Source: DATGZX01 sp035296965
Lineage (GTDB): Bacteria; Planctomycetota; Planctomycetia; Gemmatales; Gemmataceae
Length of the DNA stretch: 46,554 bases
Assembly: GCA_035296965.1 (NCBI GenBank)
Contig: DATGZX010000306.1
Location: 1 to 46,554, forward strand
Direction of reading: 5' to 3'
Shown: positions 24,301 to 32,815 of the stretch, piece by piece
How the letters are laid out: every line of letters starts with the position of its first letter
Position numbering within the stretch: the first letter of the stretch is position 1
Notes under the pieces: model-generated
Seen by the model: the letters and a program-made list of their open reading frames with translations, nothing else
Databases searched by the model: none
What the model was told of the DNA's origin: nothing
Position numbers and translations under genes: made by a program

Positions 24301-26477
24301 CCCTCACCGGCGCGGCGGGGGCCGGCGATACCTTAACTGTCAACGACCAGGGCACCACCGTCGCCACGACTTACACCTTGGCGGCCACGGCGATGGCCCG
24401 ATCGCGCGCGGCCACGATCACTTACAGCAACCTGAGCGGTGTGACCGTGAACGGCGGCTCCGGCACCAACGTGTTCAATGTCGAGGCCACGGCAACGGCC
24501 ACATTCGTAAACAGCGGCACGGGGAACGACACAGTCAACCTGGGGTACGATAATTCCCTCCAGGAGATCCAGGCTCCCCTTACCGTCACCGGCCAGGGGG
24601 GCGCCGACACGATGACCGCCCATGACCGCTCCAATCCCGGGCCCGGAGACTATAGCGTCAATGCGGGCATCCTCTATATCCGACCAATATCGATGGGCAT
24701 CACCTACTCCGGCCTGGCCAGCGTGGAAGTGGATGGCGGCGGGGGCGGCAACACCTTCAACGTTTACAGCACTGCCGCGGGCACTGGCTACACGCTCAAG
24801 GGCGGCACGGGGGGCGCCACCTTCGACGTGGGCAGCTTCGGCCAAAGCACTCTCGATGGCATCCAGGGGGCCCTCTCGGTCATTGGCCAGGGCGGCACCA
24901 ATACGCTCTACGTCAATGACCAGGCCAACCCGAACCCGGAGACTTACGCGATCACCTCGACCGTCCTCAACGTCCGACCCTCCTCGGGAATCACCTACAG
25001 CGGCTTCAAGACCGTGGTGTTTAACGGCAGCAGCGGCGGCAACGCCATCATCGTGGGGAGCACGGCGGCCGGCACGTCGACGACGATCAACGGTGGCGCT
25101 GGCTACAATGAGTTCGTTCTCGGATTCCCCCTGGACAATCTCAAAGGGCCGACCACGCTTCACGCGGGGGGCGACCCTTACTCCTATGTGATCTTCAACG
25201 ACTCAGAGGCCGCGGCCGGACAAACCTACACCCTGACGGCCAACACGCTGACTCGTTCAGGGATCGCTCCCATCACGTGGGATACCATGAATCAGGTCAT
25301 TCTTTACATGGGCTCGGGCGATGATCACGTCAATGTGCGGGCCGTGGCTGCCGCGACGGATGAGTCAATTGCCGTCGCTACGGGCGACGTCGTAACCGTC
25401 GGCAGCCTGGCGCCAGCGCTCGGAGGCACCGTGGCCAACATCCTGGGCGAACTCGTGGTCGAATCCGGGACCGACACGGCCTCGGTCATCGTGGACGATT
25501 CCGGCGACGCCACGCCCCATCCGCACGCGGTCTTCAGCGCCCCTGCCGCTAACCCTGCCCTTTACAACCTCATCGGCCTCGCTCCTGCGCCGATCTATTT
25601 CTTTCTTGCCCCGGGCTCCACGGGGACCGTCCATGCTGGTAGCGGCGGCAACACCTTTACGGTGGCCAATCAGCCGCAAGGCTTCAACATGAACGTTGAC
25701 GGCGGCACGGGCACCAACACGCTGGTAGGTCCGAACACCAGCAACACCTGGAACGTCACCGGCCACAATAGCGGCACTCTCGGCTCCGTGTCCTTCGCCA
25801 AAATGCAAAACCTCGTGGGCGGCACCGGCGTCGATGTGTTCCAGTTTGCGAGCGCCGGCAGCGTGTCCAGCATCAATGGCGGAGGCGCGCCTGCGGGCCA
25901 GGGAGATTGGCTGGATTACTCGGCCCTCACGACGCCGGTTACGGTCAACCTGGCGACCGGCTCCGCCACCAACGTCAACGGCGGCGCTGCGGGAGCGGTC
26001 ACAAACATCCAGAACGTCTTCGGCGGCAGCGGCGGCAGCACCTTGATCGGCGACGCGCAGGGCAATATTTTGCTTGGCGGCAGCGGCGCCGATACGATCA
26101 CGGGCGGCACTGGCTCAAGCCTGCTGATCGGCGACGGCAGTTCAGGTCAGATTACTGGCGGCTCGGCTTCCGGCGGGGACATCCTCATTGGCGGCTCGAC
26201 CAGCTACGACACGGACACCAGTGCCAACATCACCGCTCTCATGGCGATCCTCGCGGAGTGGCAGTCCGCGGATTCCTACAACACGCGCTTCACCGAGATC
26301 AACACGGGAACCATCCCCGGCGGCTACTCGCTGAATTTCGGCACAACCGTCAACGATGACGGGGCCGCCAACGTCCTCACCGGCGCTGCTTCCGGGTTGG
26401 CGCTGGATTGGTTCTTTGCAGGTACTTTGGACACGACGATCAATCTTGTGCCTGGCGAACATCTCAATAACTCTTGA
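21378..26477 (+). CDS. Large exported beta-repeat protein with EXORDIUM-like N-terminal domain
   Basis: The 1699-aa protein starts at the ATG at 21378 (AAAGGTG upstream). Its basic N-terminus holds the LESLEERVVPS motif that begins many planctomycete surface proteins. Residues about 40-340 resemble the phosphate-induced/EXORDIUM family, with TIYLIFWGSGWG and a SHELAEDITDP motif (H226, E227). About 350-1500 is a tandem array of Gly/Asn/Thr-rich beta repeats with recurring TLTVNDQ, ITYSGFKTVVVNG and NVFNVEATATAT phrases. Near 1540-1620 lie RTX-like Gly-Asp repeats (GGTGVDVFQF, LIGDAQGN, GGSGADTITGG, LLIGDGSS), expected to bind calcium. It is probably cell-surface or secreted. A protease role for HELAED is unproven because no HExxH is present. 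Confidence 0.8.
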   Translation: MLTTRRNWLNRLFPWVSQSARRPAKSRCNGPRRPCRLQLESLEERVVPSVVFDPVFPKETLVGSAPFTTLHSPTIYLIFWGSGWGQGNSPGASVAATFASDAQTLISGTFFKATKEYGNIGTPVFGGTWTDTSNPPAGYTSGSGNNGNFPALQGEIASAIANNPSWAPSGLFYTQSPIYVVIPVGNSGGYNTLGTYVNGLVTDFINICSVTGGGGFANNFTMVLSHELAEDITDPTGNSGNGVTLAFSTSPNFPGFTNETTNPPGINNIAGLPGNVGYLNNSGVVQIGDGEAEPAGEAHYGYELNGVEVQGLWSAATLDKNGNPGAYIVADGNSQTVYLDPIWTNGTIPGTTPPITGPVFTGNYNLTLEGNAISVNASDGLTTATVDGQSFSFDNFGSAGGEIQNITIETVGNNATVNLLNLASDQSATIEGNGSDTVTIGSGGSSSTTSGIQGPVNITNTTLNGTTIKINDSGDVTSQQFSVNNVLGLGTVEQVGSAGILFSDADTSSLTLETGTAQNNSVFVGATAVTTNVYSNPLGLVGVHIGDVPSGGPGNCQLIQGAVNVSSLGGQAPANDLVFVDDSQDDTALAGPVTLSTFTKGTTTWGSITGLAPAAINYRYASVANLFVYTGDAPNTVDVQATGVTTLLDSDDSGTGAYPNTINVGNAGRVQGILGALNILNPNGPDTITVDDSSDTTNRSATLTNDANPIAGDPSGSIQGLAHANINYVYQDTSSLTVKGGGGTNKYFVQATETTTTLDTGSGNDTVNVGEANLLQGIQSPLTVNGQGGTDTLNGNDQADTTAQFYGVSSTAFGILFGPVITYSGMATVALNGGRTASIYDIESTAAGTAYQVNAGTGNDVFAISASAQDCDNILGAVTLRGDGGTSSLTVNDQANTSSELYFIENTVIGMRLFGPGITYGGFKTVVVNGTQGQAIYVIYSTASGTSYTMNSAGAATFDVGNQSNSLGGILGPLTLTGAAGAGDTLTVNDQGTTVATTYTLAATAMARSRAATITYSNLSGVTVNGGSGTNVFNVEATATATFVNSGTGNDTVNLGYDNSLQEIQAPLTVTGQGGADTMTAHDRSNPGPGDYSVNAGILYIRPISMGITYSGLASVEVDGGGGGNTFNVYSTAAGTGYTLKGGTGGATFDVGSFGQSTLDGIQGALSVIGQGGTNTLYVNDQANPNPETYAITSTVLNVRPSSGITYSGFKTVVFNGSSGGNAIIVGSTAAGTSTTINGGAGYNEFVLGFPLDNLKGPTTLHAGGDPYSYVIFNDSEAAAGQTYTLTANTLTRSGIAPITWDTMNQVILYMGSGDDHVNVRAVAAATDESIAVATGDVVTVGSLAPALGGTVANILGELVVESGTDTASVIVDDSGDATPHPHAVFSAPAANPALYNLIGLAPAPIYFFLAPGSTGTVHAGSGGNTFTVANQPQGFNMNVDGGTGTNTLVGPNTSNTWNVTGHNSGTLGSVSFAKMQNLVGGTGVDVFQFASAGSVSSINGGGAPAGQGDWLDYSALTTPVTVNLATGSATNVNGGAAGAVTNIQNVFGGSGGSTLIGDAQGNILLGGSGADTITGGTGSSLLIGDGSSGQITGGSASGGDILIGGSTSYDTDTSANITALMAILAEWQSADSYNTRFTEINTGTIPGGYSLNFGTTVNDDGAANVLTGAASGLALDWFFAGTLDTTINLVPGEHLNNS

Positions 26478-26585
26478 GCGGGAGTGGATGCGAGGGTAGG
26501 GGTCACGGCACAAGGCCGCGGCATCGTGACTACAAGTGCCATCGCCGACGTGCCGAGTTCAGCATAAACGCGTATAACATAACTT

Positions 26586-26764
26586 GTCTCGCCAGGTTTC
26601 CCGCCGGCGGTCGTGCCGGAGGGACGAAGAGGGAAGACGGTGCGAATCCGTCGCGGGGCCGCCGCTGTAATCGGCCTGACCCGGACCAGAACGCCACTGC
26701 AAGGAATGCGGGAAGGCGGCCCGGGTCGTGTTAAGCCGTGAGCCAGAAGACCTGCCTGTCGAGC
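26586..26764 (+). ncRNA. Cobalamin (adenosylcobalamin) riboswitch
   Basis: The core elements are in order: GAGGGAAGACGGTGCGAATC, GGGCCGCCGCTGTAATCGG, GCCACTG, GCGGGAAGGCGGCCC and the B12 box GAGCCAGAAGACCTGCC (26740-26756). Flanking CTCG..AGGT and ACCTGCC..GAG segments can form the closing stem. A GTGCTT/AAGCAC hairpin at 26773-26791 may belong to the expression platform. It lies 125 bp ahead of a membrane transport gene and a B12-binding protein, so it should turn the operon off when cobalamin is plentiful. Confidence 0.93.
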
Positions 26765-26888
26765 GTGGTTCGGTGCTTCGGTGCCAAGCACTCGTCAGGG
26801 ATGGGATATGTCCGCAGGCGCGGACGCCCCGCGGTGCTGTTGGGCTGATGCAACCTTCTTTTGCCCGGCCCGGCAGAAAGCGAGTCCC

Positions 26889-27431
26889 ATGGCGCAGAAC
26901 CGTTTCCTTTCTCCCCGCTTTGTTACCCTCGTTGGCATGATCCTGGCCGCGGCAGTGACCCGGCTGATCGCGCATCCGCCCAATTTCACCCCTATCGGCG
27001 CTCTCGCACTCTTCGGGGGCGCGAGTTTCGCCGACCGGCGGGTTGCCTTTGGCGTGCCTTTGCTCGCTCTGTTCCTGGGCGATCTTGTACTCGGCTTTCA
27101 TACCTTGATGCCGGCGGTGTACGCGAGTTTCGCGCTCATCGTCTTTCTTGGTTTCTGGCTGCGCGGGCGGCGCCGGCTGGTGCCGATTGCGGGTGCAGCG
27201 CTCGCATGCTCGTTGTTGTTCTTTGTCGTCACGAACTTCGCCGTCTGGGCTCAGAGCGGTTCTTACGAAGCTTCGTGGCAGGGGCTGGTCATGTGCTACG
27301 TCGCTGCCGTGCCTTTTTTCTACAACACGGTGATGGGCGACGCGACCTACGCGGTCGCGCTCTTTGCCGGACTGGCCCTGGCCGAGCACGCCTTCCCCAG
27401 GCTGCTCGAAATCAAGCCCAAGCTGGCCTGA
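26889..27431 (+). CDS. DUF6580 family putative cobalamin-related membrane transporter
   Basis: The 180-aa protein is almost all membrane helix (about five), with the family's NFTPIGALALFGGASFADRR motif near residues 35-54 and LLALFLGDLVLGFH near 60-75. DUF6580 proteins resemble ECF-transporter S components and are often under B12 riboswitches. This one directly follows such a riboswitch and precedes a BtuF-like protein. I infer a role in uptake of cobalamin or a precursor. The start is the ATG at 26889. The frame upstream lies in the riboswitch leader and is not coding. Confidence 0.85.
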   Translation: MAQNRFLSPRFVTLVGMILAAAVTRLIAHPPNFTPIGALALFGGASFADRRVAFGVPLLALFLGDLVLGFHTLMPAVYASFALIVFLGFWLRGRRRLVPIAGAALACSLLFFVVTNFAVWAQSGSYEASWQGLVMCYVAAVPFFYNTVMGDATYAVALFAGLALAEHAFPRLLEIKPKLA

Positions 27432-27456
27432 AAGTTTGGGGGGTAAGATCGTGTCG

Positions 27457-28398
27457 ATGCGCATCGTGTCTCTTCTTCCCAGCGCCACCGAGATCGTCTG
27501 TGTCTTGGGCCTGGGCGACCAGCTTGTCGGCGTCACGCATGAGTGCGACTACCCGGATTTCGTCAACGGCCTTCCGAAGGTGACGAAAACCCTCATTCCG
27601 CATGACGCCTCCAGCGCGCGCATCGACGAACTTGTCCGCGAGCGACTGCAGACGCAACGGGCGCTCTACACTCTCGATCTGCCCGCGCTAGAAGCTCTGC
27701 GACCGGACCTGATCGTGACGCAGGCGCTGTGTGACGTATGTGCTGTCGCCCTGGAAGAAGTGCGTGCCGCGGCGTGCACGTTGCCGGGCCAGCCACGTGT
27801 GCTCAACCTGGAGCCGCAAACGTTGGGCGAGGTCCTCGAAAGCGTCCGCCAAGTTGGGAAGGCGACGGGCCGGCAGGAGCAGGCGGCCGCGGTGGTGGCA
27901 GCGCTACAGGTGCGGGTGGAGGCTGTGGCTGCTCGGTCGGCACAGCTGACCCAGCGGCCGCGCGTGGCGCTGCTGGAGTGGATCGATCCGCCGTTCTCCT
28001 GCGGGCACTGGAGTCCGGAGCTTGTCCGCCTGGCCGGAGGGAAGGAAGGGCTCGGGCAGGAAGGCCGGCCATCTCGTACTCTGAGCTGGCGGGAAGTGCA
28101 CGCCTGGCGCCCCGAGGTTCTCTTCCTTGCTTGCTGCGGCTTCAGCATCACGCGGACCATCCAGGACCTGCCGCTGCTGCGCTCTTCGCCCGGCTGGCGT
28201 GATTTACCTTGTGTGCAAAACGGCCGGGTATACCTGGTCGATGGCTCGGCCTATTTCAGCAGGCCCGGTCCACGCCTGGTCGACAGCCTGGAGATGCTTG
28301 CCAACGCTCTGCACCCTGAAATTCACCCTTTACCGAGGGGTCTGCCGGCTGCCATGCGCGTTGACGTCGCCTTTGAGCCGGCCGGAGATGTCGCGTGA
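27457..28398 (+). CDS. btuF: Cobalamin-binding protein, BtuF-like
   Basis: The 313-aa protein is a periplasmic-binding-protein fold of the BtuF/FepB family: RIVSLLPSATEIVCVLGLGDQLVGVTHECDYP at the N-terminus, LRPDLIVTQALCDVCAV near 90-105, and GPRLVDSLEMLANALHP at the end. The start chosen is the ATG at 27457; a GTG two codons upstream is possible. No clear signal peptide is seen, as is usual for this subgroup of B12-associated BtuF-like proteins, so it may act outside the membrane by another route or in the cytosol. It overlaps the next gene by four bases. Confidence 0.88.
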   Translation: MRIVSLLPSATEIVCVLGLGDQLVGVTHECDYPDFVNGLPKVTKTLIPHDASSARIDELVRERLQTQRALYTLDLPALEALRPDLIVTQALCDVCAVALEEVRAAACTLPGQPRVLNLEPQTLGEVLESVRQVGKATGRQEQAAAVVAALQVRVEAVAARSAQLTQRPRVALLEWIDPPFSCGHWSPELVRLAGGKEGLGQEGRPSRTLSWREVHAWRPEVLFLACCGFSITRTIQDLPLLRSSPGWRDLPCVQNGRVYLVDGSAYFSRPGPRLVDSLEMLANALHPEIHPLPRGLPAAMRVDVAFEPAGDVA

Positions 28399-29063
28399 AA
28401 CCCAAAGCGCTCCTGTCGTGGAGTTCCGGCAAAGACAGCGCCTGGAGCCTGCACGTCCTGCGTCAACAGAATGAATTCGAGATCGTCGGTCTGGTGACGA
28501 CGCTGAACGAGTCGGCCAATCGCGTGGCCATGCACGCGGTACGCCATGAGCTGGTCGAAGCCCAGGCCCGCGCGACCGGTGTCCCGCTCTGGCTCGTGCA
28601 CTTGCCGTGGCCGTGCAGCAACGCAGACTACGAAACGCGGATCATGGGCCTCATCGACAGGGCCCGTCAGCAGGGCATCACGCATTGCGCCTTCGGCGAT
28701 CTCTTTCTCGAAGACATCCGCGCTTATCGTGAAAAGCAGTTGGCAGGCACCGGCATCACGCCGCTCTTTCCAATCTGGGGCGAACCAGCGGATACGCCTG
28801 TTCTGGCCCGTACGATGATCGCAACGGGCCTGCGGGCCTTTCTCACCTGCGTCGATCCCAAGCAGCTTGACGGCAGCTTCGTCGGCCGGGCGTTCGACGA
28901 TGCCCTGCTCGCCGAGCTGCCGACCTCCGTCGACCCGTGCGGCGAACGAGGTGAATTTCACACGTTTTGCTATGCGGGACCGATGTTCAGCGAGCCCATT
29001 CCCGTACATGGCGGCGAGCGCGTGGTGCGGGATGGATTTCATTTCGCGGACCTGCTCCCCTGA
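28395..29063 (+). CDS. DUF71/Dph6-type ATP pyrophosphatase linked to B12 salvage
   Basis: The 222-aa protein has the PP-loop SSGKDS near residues 10-15 of the adenine nucleotide alpha-hydrolase superfamily and the family's FGDLFLEDIRAYRE segment near 103-116. Eukaryotic and archaeal relatives (Dph6) amidate diphthine. A bacterial DUF71 branch has been proposed, from gene neighbourhoods, to act in B12 salvage, and this operon fits that proposal. It starts at a GTG (28395) within the stop of the BtuF-like gene (GTGA overlap), implying coupled translation. The exact substrate is not known. Confidence 0.85.
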   Translation: MKPKALLSWSSGKDSAWSLHVLRQQNEFEIVGLVTTLNESANRVAMHAVRHELVEAQARATGVPLWLVHLPWPCSNADYETRIMGLIDRARQQGITHCAFGDLFLEDIRAYREKQLAGTGITPLFPIWGEPADTPVLARTMIATGLRAFLTCVDPKQLDGSFVGRAFDDALLAELPTSVDPCGERGEFHTFCYAGPMFSEPIPVHGGERVVRDGFHFADLLP

Positions 29064-29064
29064 A

Positions 29065-29119
29065 CCCTGCCCCTGACGGGGCACGGCTCGCCGACGAGCC
29101 GCGCCTCGTCAGAGGCCGG
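29065..29119. repeat. Dispersed palindromic repeat, copy 1 (possible bidirectional terminator)
   Basis: The nested stem has an outer GCCCCTGACGGGGC pairing imperfectly with GCCTCGTCAGAGGC and an inner GGCTCG/CGAGCC hairpin. It lies between the convergent DUF71 and TPR genes. A near-identical element is at 33983-34040, where base changes in one arm are largely matched in the other. Confidence 0.65.
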
Positions 29120-29126
29120 GTGCCAG

Positions 29127-29876
29127 TCAGCGCGGAGCGCCCCCTTCGGCTGGTGTTTTTTTGAGTTCCTGGACCTTGCGTTCATCCTCCGCGGCATTTT
29201 TGTCGTCGCCCTGCGCGCGATAGGCCTTGGCACGCAGGGCATAACCGTTTGCGTCCGCGGGGGCCAGATGGATTGCCTCGGTGAAATCGCCGATCGCCAG
29301 ATCGATCTGCTTCAGCTTGAGCAAGGCGATGCCGCGGTTTCCGTAGGCCTTGGAGAGCTTTGGACTGATTTTGATCGCTTCCGTGAAATCTGCGACGGCT
29401 TTCAGGTCGTCTCCCTTGCTGAGGTAAGCCAGCCCGCGATTGTAATAAGACTTCGCAGTCACTGGCGTCGATTTCTCGATCAAGATGTTGCAGTCGGCGA
29501 TGGCGCGGTCGTACTCGGCCTTGTTGATGCACGCCTGAGCCCGGTTGATGTACGCGTCGCGAAGCTGCGGATCCAATCGAATAGCCTCGGTGCAGTCGGC
29601 AATCACCTTGGTGTCATCACCCTTGGCCGCGTAGGCAGCGCCGCGGTTCGCATAGGCCAAGGCATTCTTGGGATCGGCCCGAATGGCTTCACCGAAACAA
29701 GCGATGGCGAGGTCGGGATCGTTGTTTGCTATGGCCTCCAGGCCGCGCTCGTAGGCGTCGGTGTGAGCCTTTTCCCTGGCGCACGAGGCTGCGAGCGCCA
29801 GCATCACGATCAGCGCCAGCAGGCGGAGGCGGCGCGGAGCACCAGTCAATACCATGGGACCACCTTGTCTTGGCAT
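29127..29876 (-). CDS. TPR repeat lipoprotein
   Basis: The 249-aa protein starts at the ATG at 29876, which has AGGAGG five bases upstream, better than the further upstream start at 29990. A hydrophobic leader with LALAASC gives a lipobox Cys near residue 31. About five to six tetratricopeptide repeats follow (for example AIACFGEAIRADPKNALAYANRGAAY, AVADFTEAIKISPKLSKAYGNRGIAL). It probably scaffolds protein-protein contacts at the membrane. It stands between a convergent B12 operon and a divergent peroxidase. Confidence 0.85.
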   Translation of the reverse strand: MPRQGGPMVLTGAPRRLRLLALIVMLALAASCAREKAHTDAYERGLEAIANNDPDLAIACFGEAIRADPKNALAYANRGAAYAAKGDDTKVIADCTEAIRLDPQLRDAYINRAQACINKAEYDRAIADCNILIEKSTPVTAKSYYNRGLAYLSKGDDLKAVADFTEAIKISPKLSKAYGNRGIALLKLKQIDLAIGDFTEAIHLAPADANGYALRAKAYRAQGDDKNAAEDERKVQELKKTPAEGGAPR

Positions 29877-30353
29877 TTTCGCCTCCTTCTTCTGCCGCAG
29901 CATTGTGCGCGCGGACATCCGCCTGGCTGCAAGCACTCTTCTTGTCCCCAAGTTTACCAGGATCGAGGAGGCGGCGGTCAAGGCCAGCATGCGTCCAGCT
30001 GGTTGGCTGGCCGGGCCCCAGCGGCGAGGCCTGTCCAGGCGCCTCGTCGCGCATGGTTCTGAACATATGTTCTCATGTTCATTGCTTGCAATTCCAATCT
30101 TGCGGAAAAACTCGGTTATACGCTTGACCTCTTCATGTTCTTGGCCTAGTTTTGGTGGAGCTTTGATTGCCCTCAGCCCACTTTTATTTTCCTAGCAAAC
30201 TTCCCGTCGCATAGGAACGCACGAACTCCCGATCAGGGTCCAGGCTCCCTCCATCGGGTCAACGCCGACCGGCTGCGCGGAGGTTGGCAGGGCGGAAGGT
30301 CCGTCCAGGATCTGTACGGGACGGCATGGCAACGTTTTGGAGAATGAGACATT
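29877..30353. other. Divergent intergenic region
   Basis: This stretch of 477 bp sits between the TPR lipoprotein and the haem peroxidase. It should contain promoters for both. The only motif I can name is the palindrome at 30061-30072. No gene is supported. Confidence 0.5.
30061..30072. promoter_or_regulatory. GAACATATGTTC palindrome, possible operator
   Basis: This perfect 12-bp palindrome fits the GAAC-N4-GTTC core of LexA boxes in Gram-positive and some other bacteria. It lies in the divergent region between the TPR and peroxidase genes. The LexA box of this organism is not known to me, so the assignment is tentative. Confidence 0.25.
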
Positions 30354-32738
30354 ATGGAGAAATTCAAGGCGCGTGGTCGGCAAACCAACAGGAAGCCGCA
30401 TACCCTAAAGCGACGGCGCGGCATCGGCCTCCTCGTGGAATCATTGGAAGAGCGTAATCTGCTCAGTACTTACCGTCCGATCAGTGAAGTCGGCAACAAT
30501 GTCGCCAGTCCGAGCTGGGGTGTCGCTGGCGTCGATCTCCAGCGGCTGTCCCCTGCCGAGTATACCAACGGGTACAATTCGCCGTCGCTGGCTCAGGATC
30601 CTAGCCCTCGCCTTATTTCCGATATCCTCAATAACCAGGCGGATCCCGCCAATCCCTCTCAGGACATTGCCACCGTCAACCAGCAATCGTTGTCGGACTT
30701 CGTCTACGCTTTCGGTCAATTCATGGATCACGACATGGATCTGACCCCCGGCAACGGCGCCTCGATGCCCATCCCCGTGCCGCCGGGCGACCCGATCGGC
30801 GGGCCCAATGACACCCCGCTGGCATTTGCCGGCTCCCAGACCGATCCCGCGACCGGCACGGGCCCCGGCAATCCGGCCCAGGATGTCAACACCGTTACTT
30901 CGTACCTCGATCTGTCGCAGATATACGGCTCCGACCTGGCGACCGACAATGCCTTGCGGCTCTTCGTGGGTGGCCTGATGAAGACAAGTCCGGGCGGTCT
31001 GCCGCCGCTGGACAACACGACCTATTTCACGCCTGCCCAGTTGGCCGCCATCAACGCTTCCGTCGGCGGCATGCAAGACAACGGGCCCTTGCCCGAGTCT
31101 GCCATGTTCGCCACGGGCGACATCCGCGGCAATGAAAATGTCGAGTTAACCGCCCTGCAGGTGCTGTTCCTGGACAATCACAACCTTATTGCGACCCAGT
31201 TGCAACAGGAACATCCCACCTGGAGCGACGAGCAGCTTTTTCAGGAAGCCAGGAAGATAAACATCGCGGAGTATCAGTCGATTATCTACAACGAGTGGAT
31301 TCCCGATGTGCTCGGCTCCCATGCCCTGTCGCCCTATACGGGATACAATCCCAGCGTCAATGTCACCATCGCCAACGAGTTCTCCACGGTAGCGTTCCGC
31401 TTCGGCCACAGCCTCCTCAGCGGCAACGTGGAACGGCAGGGCAACAATGGTCTGGCGGTGGCGGACGACGTGCCCTTGGCCGAGGATTTCTTCGACCCGA
31501 CCATCCTCAACGGCCAGGGCCAACCGACGACTACCGATCCTGTCACCGGACTGGCCACCACAAGCATTGATGCTGTCCTGAAGGGCGACGCCGATGGCGA
31601 TGCTCAGGCAATGGACGTGCAGGTCATCAACGAGGTCAGAAACCTCCTCTTCAACGAAGTCGTGCCGGGCGTGGGCTTTGGCCAGGACCTCATCGCTCTG
31701 GACATCGAGAGGGGTCGGGATAACGGTATCGGGTCTTACAACCAGGTCCGCGTTGCCCTGGGACTCCCAGCCGTGACCAGCTTCGCGCAGATCACCAGCA
31801 ACGTTCAAGTCCAGCAGGAGCTGCAGCAGGCGTACGGCAACGTCAATAACATCGACGCCTTCGAAGGCGGCCTGGCCGAGGACCAGCTGCCAGGCTCCGA
31901 TGTAGGTCCCCTGTTCCAGAAGATCATGGTCGACCAGTTCAGCGCGCTTCGGAATGGGGACAGATTCTTCTACCTCAACGAGAATTGGAATTGGGACGAA
32001 TTGCGGATCTTCGAGCAAGGGGACACGCTGGCCAAGGTCATTGAAGCCAACACCAGCGTTAAAAACCTGCAGCCGGACGTCTTCCTTTTCCAGGCATCGA
32101 TCAGTGGAACGGTTTCGACCGGCAGAGGCTATCACTGGTGGTCGGGCAGTGGGGTGGCCGGCATCACCGTCGAGCTGGAAGATACCAGTGGCGACATCCT
32201 GGCCACGACCGTGACCAACTGGCGGGGCCAATATAGGTTCAATCAGCTGAGCGGCCCGGCAGCGGATCCGGAGAATTCTTCAGGCATCAGCGGCACGGGG
32301 TATTACACCATCGTTCTTGTCTTGCCGCCGGGCTTCCAGCAAATCTCGCCGAACCCTTCGCCGATTTTGATCAGCCGCGGCGGCATCAGCGTGAGCAACG
32401 TCAACTTTGCAGTCACTTCGGACTCCTCGTGGTTCGGGGGGCCCTGGGCCCTGGGGTCGTCCGGGAATTCGGCAGGCACTGGATCCTCATGGGAAGGGGT
32501 ACAGAGCGCTGCCAGCCCCCTGTCCGCGCCGGTTGTCGTCGTCTCTGTGCCCGCGCCATCGGCGCCCGCCGTCTACGATGTGGCCTCCGACCAGAGCGGG
32601 TCGGTTTTGTCCCTGGTGACGACTCAACAAGTGTCGTCAACCTTGACGACCGGCAGCCTGGCATTTGGCGATGTGGCTGCCGAGAAGCAAAGCGCAGTTG
32701 CGGACCTGAGCACGGACAAGCTCTTTTCCGGTTTGTGA
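30354..32738 (+). CDS. Exported animal-type haem peroxidase
   Basis: The 794-aa protein begins with a basic leader and LLVESLEERNLLS (about 26-38), the planctomycete export-type motif. The peroxidase domain spans about 60-580 and keeps myeloperoxidase-family residues: D125-H126-D127 in GQFMDHDMDLTP (distal His with haem-ester and calcium Asp), R258 and E261 in GDIRGNENVEL (catalytic Arg, haem-ester Glu), and proximal H352 in AFRFGHSLL. The Met that forms the sulfonium link in myeloperoxidase is Asn here. A SdrD B/carboxypeptidase-regulatory-like beta domain follows at about 600-690, then a Ser/Ala/Val-rich tail. Expected activity is H2O2-dependent oxidation of halides or organics outside the cell. 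Confidence 0.9.
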   Translation: MEKFKARGRQTNRKPHTLKRRRGIGLLVESLEERNLLSTYRPISEVGNNVASPSWGVAGVDLQRLSPAEYTNGYNSPSLAQDPSPRLISDILNNQADPANPSQDIATVNQQSLSDFVYAFGQFMDHDMDLTPGNGASMPIPVPPGDPIGGPNDTPLAFAGSQTDPATGTGPGNPAQDVNTVTSYLDLSQIYGSDLATDNALRLFVGGLMKTSPGGLPPLDNTTYFTPAQLAAINASVGGMQDNGPLPESAMFATGDIRGNENVELTALQVLFLDNHNLIATQLQQEHPTWSDEQLFQEARKINIAEYQSIIYNEWIPDVLGSHALSPYTGYNPSVNVTIANEFSTVAFRFGHSLLSGNVERQGNNGLAVADDVPLAEDFFDPTILNGQGQPTTTDPVTGLATTSIDAVLKGDADGDAQAMDVQVINEVRNLLFNEVVPGVGFGQDLIALDIERGRDNGIGSYNQVRVALGLPAVTSFAQITSNVQVQQELQQAYGNVNNIDAFEGGLAEDQLPGSDVGPLFQKIMVDQFSALRNGDRFFYLNENWNWDELRIFEQGDTLAKVIEANTSVKNLQPDVFLFQASISGTVSTGRGYHWWSGSGVAGITVELEDTSGDILATTVTNWRGQYRFNQLSGPAADPENSSGISGTGYYTIVLVLPPGFQQISPNPSPILISRGGISVSNVNFAVTSDSSWFGGPWALGSSGNSAGTGSSWEGVQSAASPLSAPVVVVSVPAPSAPAVYDVASDQSGSVLSLVTTQQVSSTLTTGSLAFGDVAAEKQSAVADLSTDKLFSGL

Positions 32739-32815
32739 AAGCAAGGGCGGCCCGGGGGCGTCATCTGCACGTGCGCCTCCGGGCCTTAGTATCGAGAGGA
32801 TGCGGTGTGTGCAGT

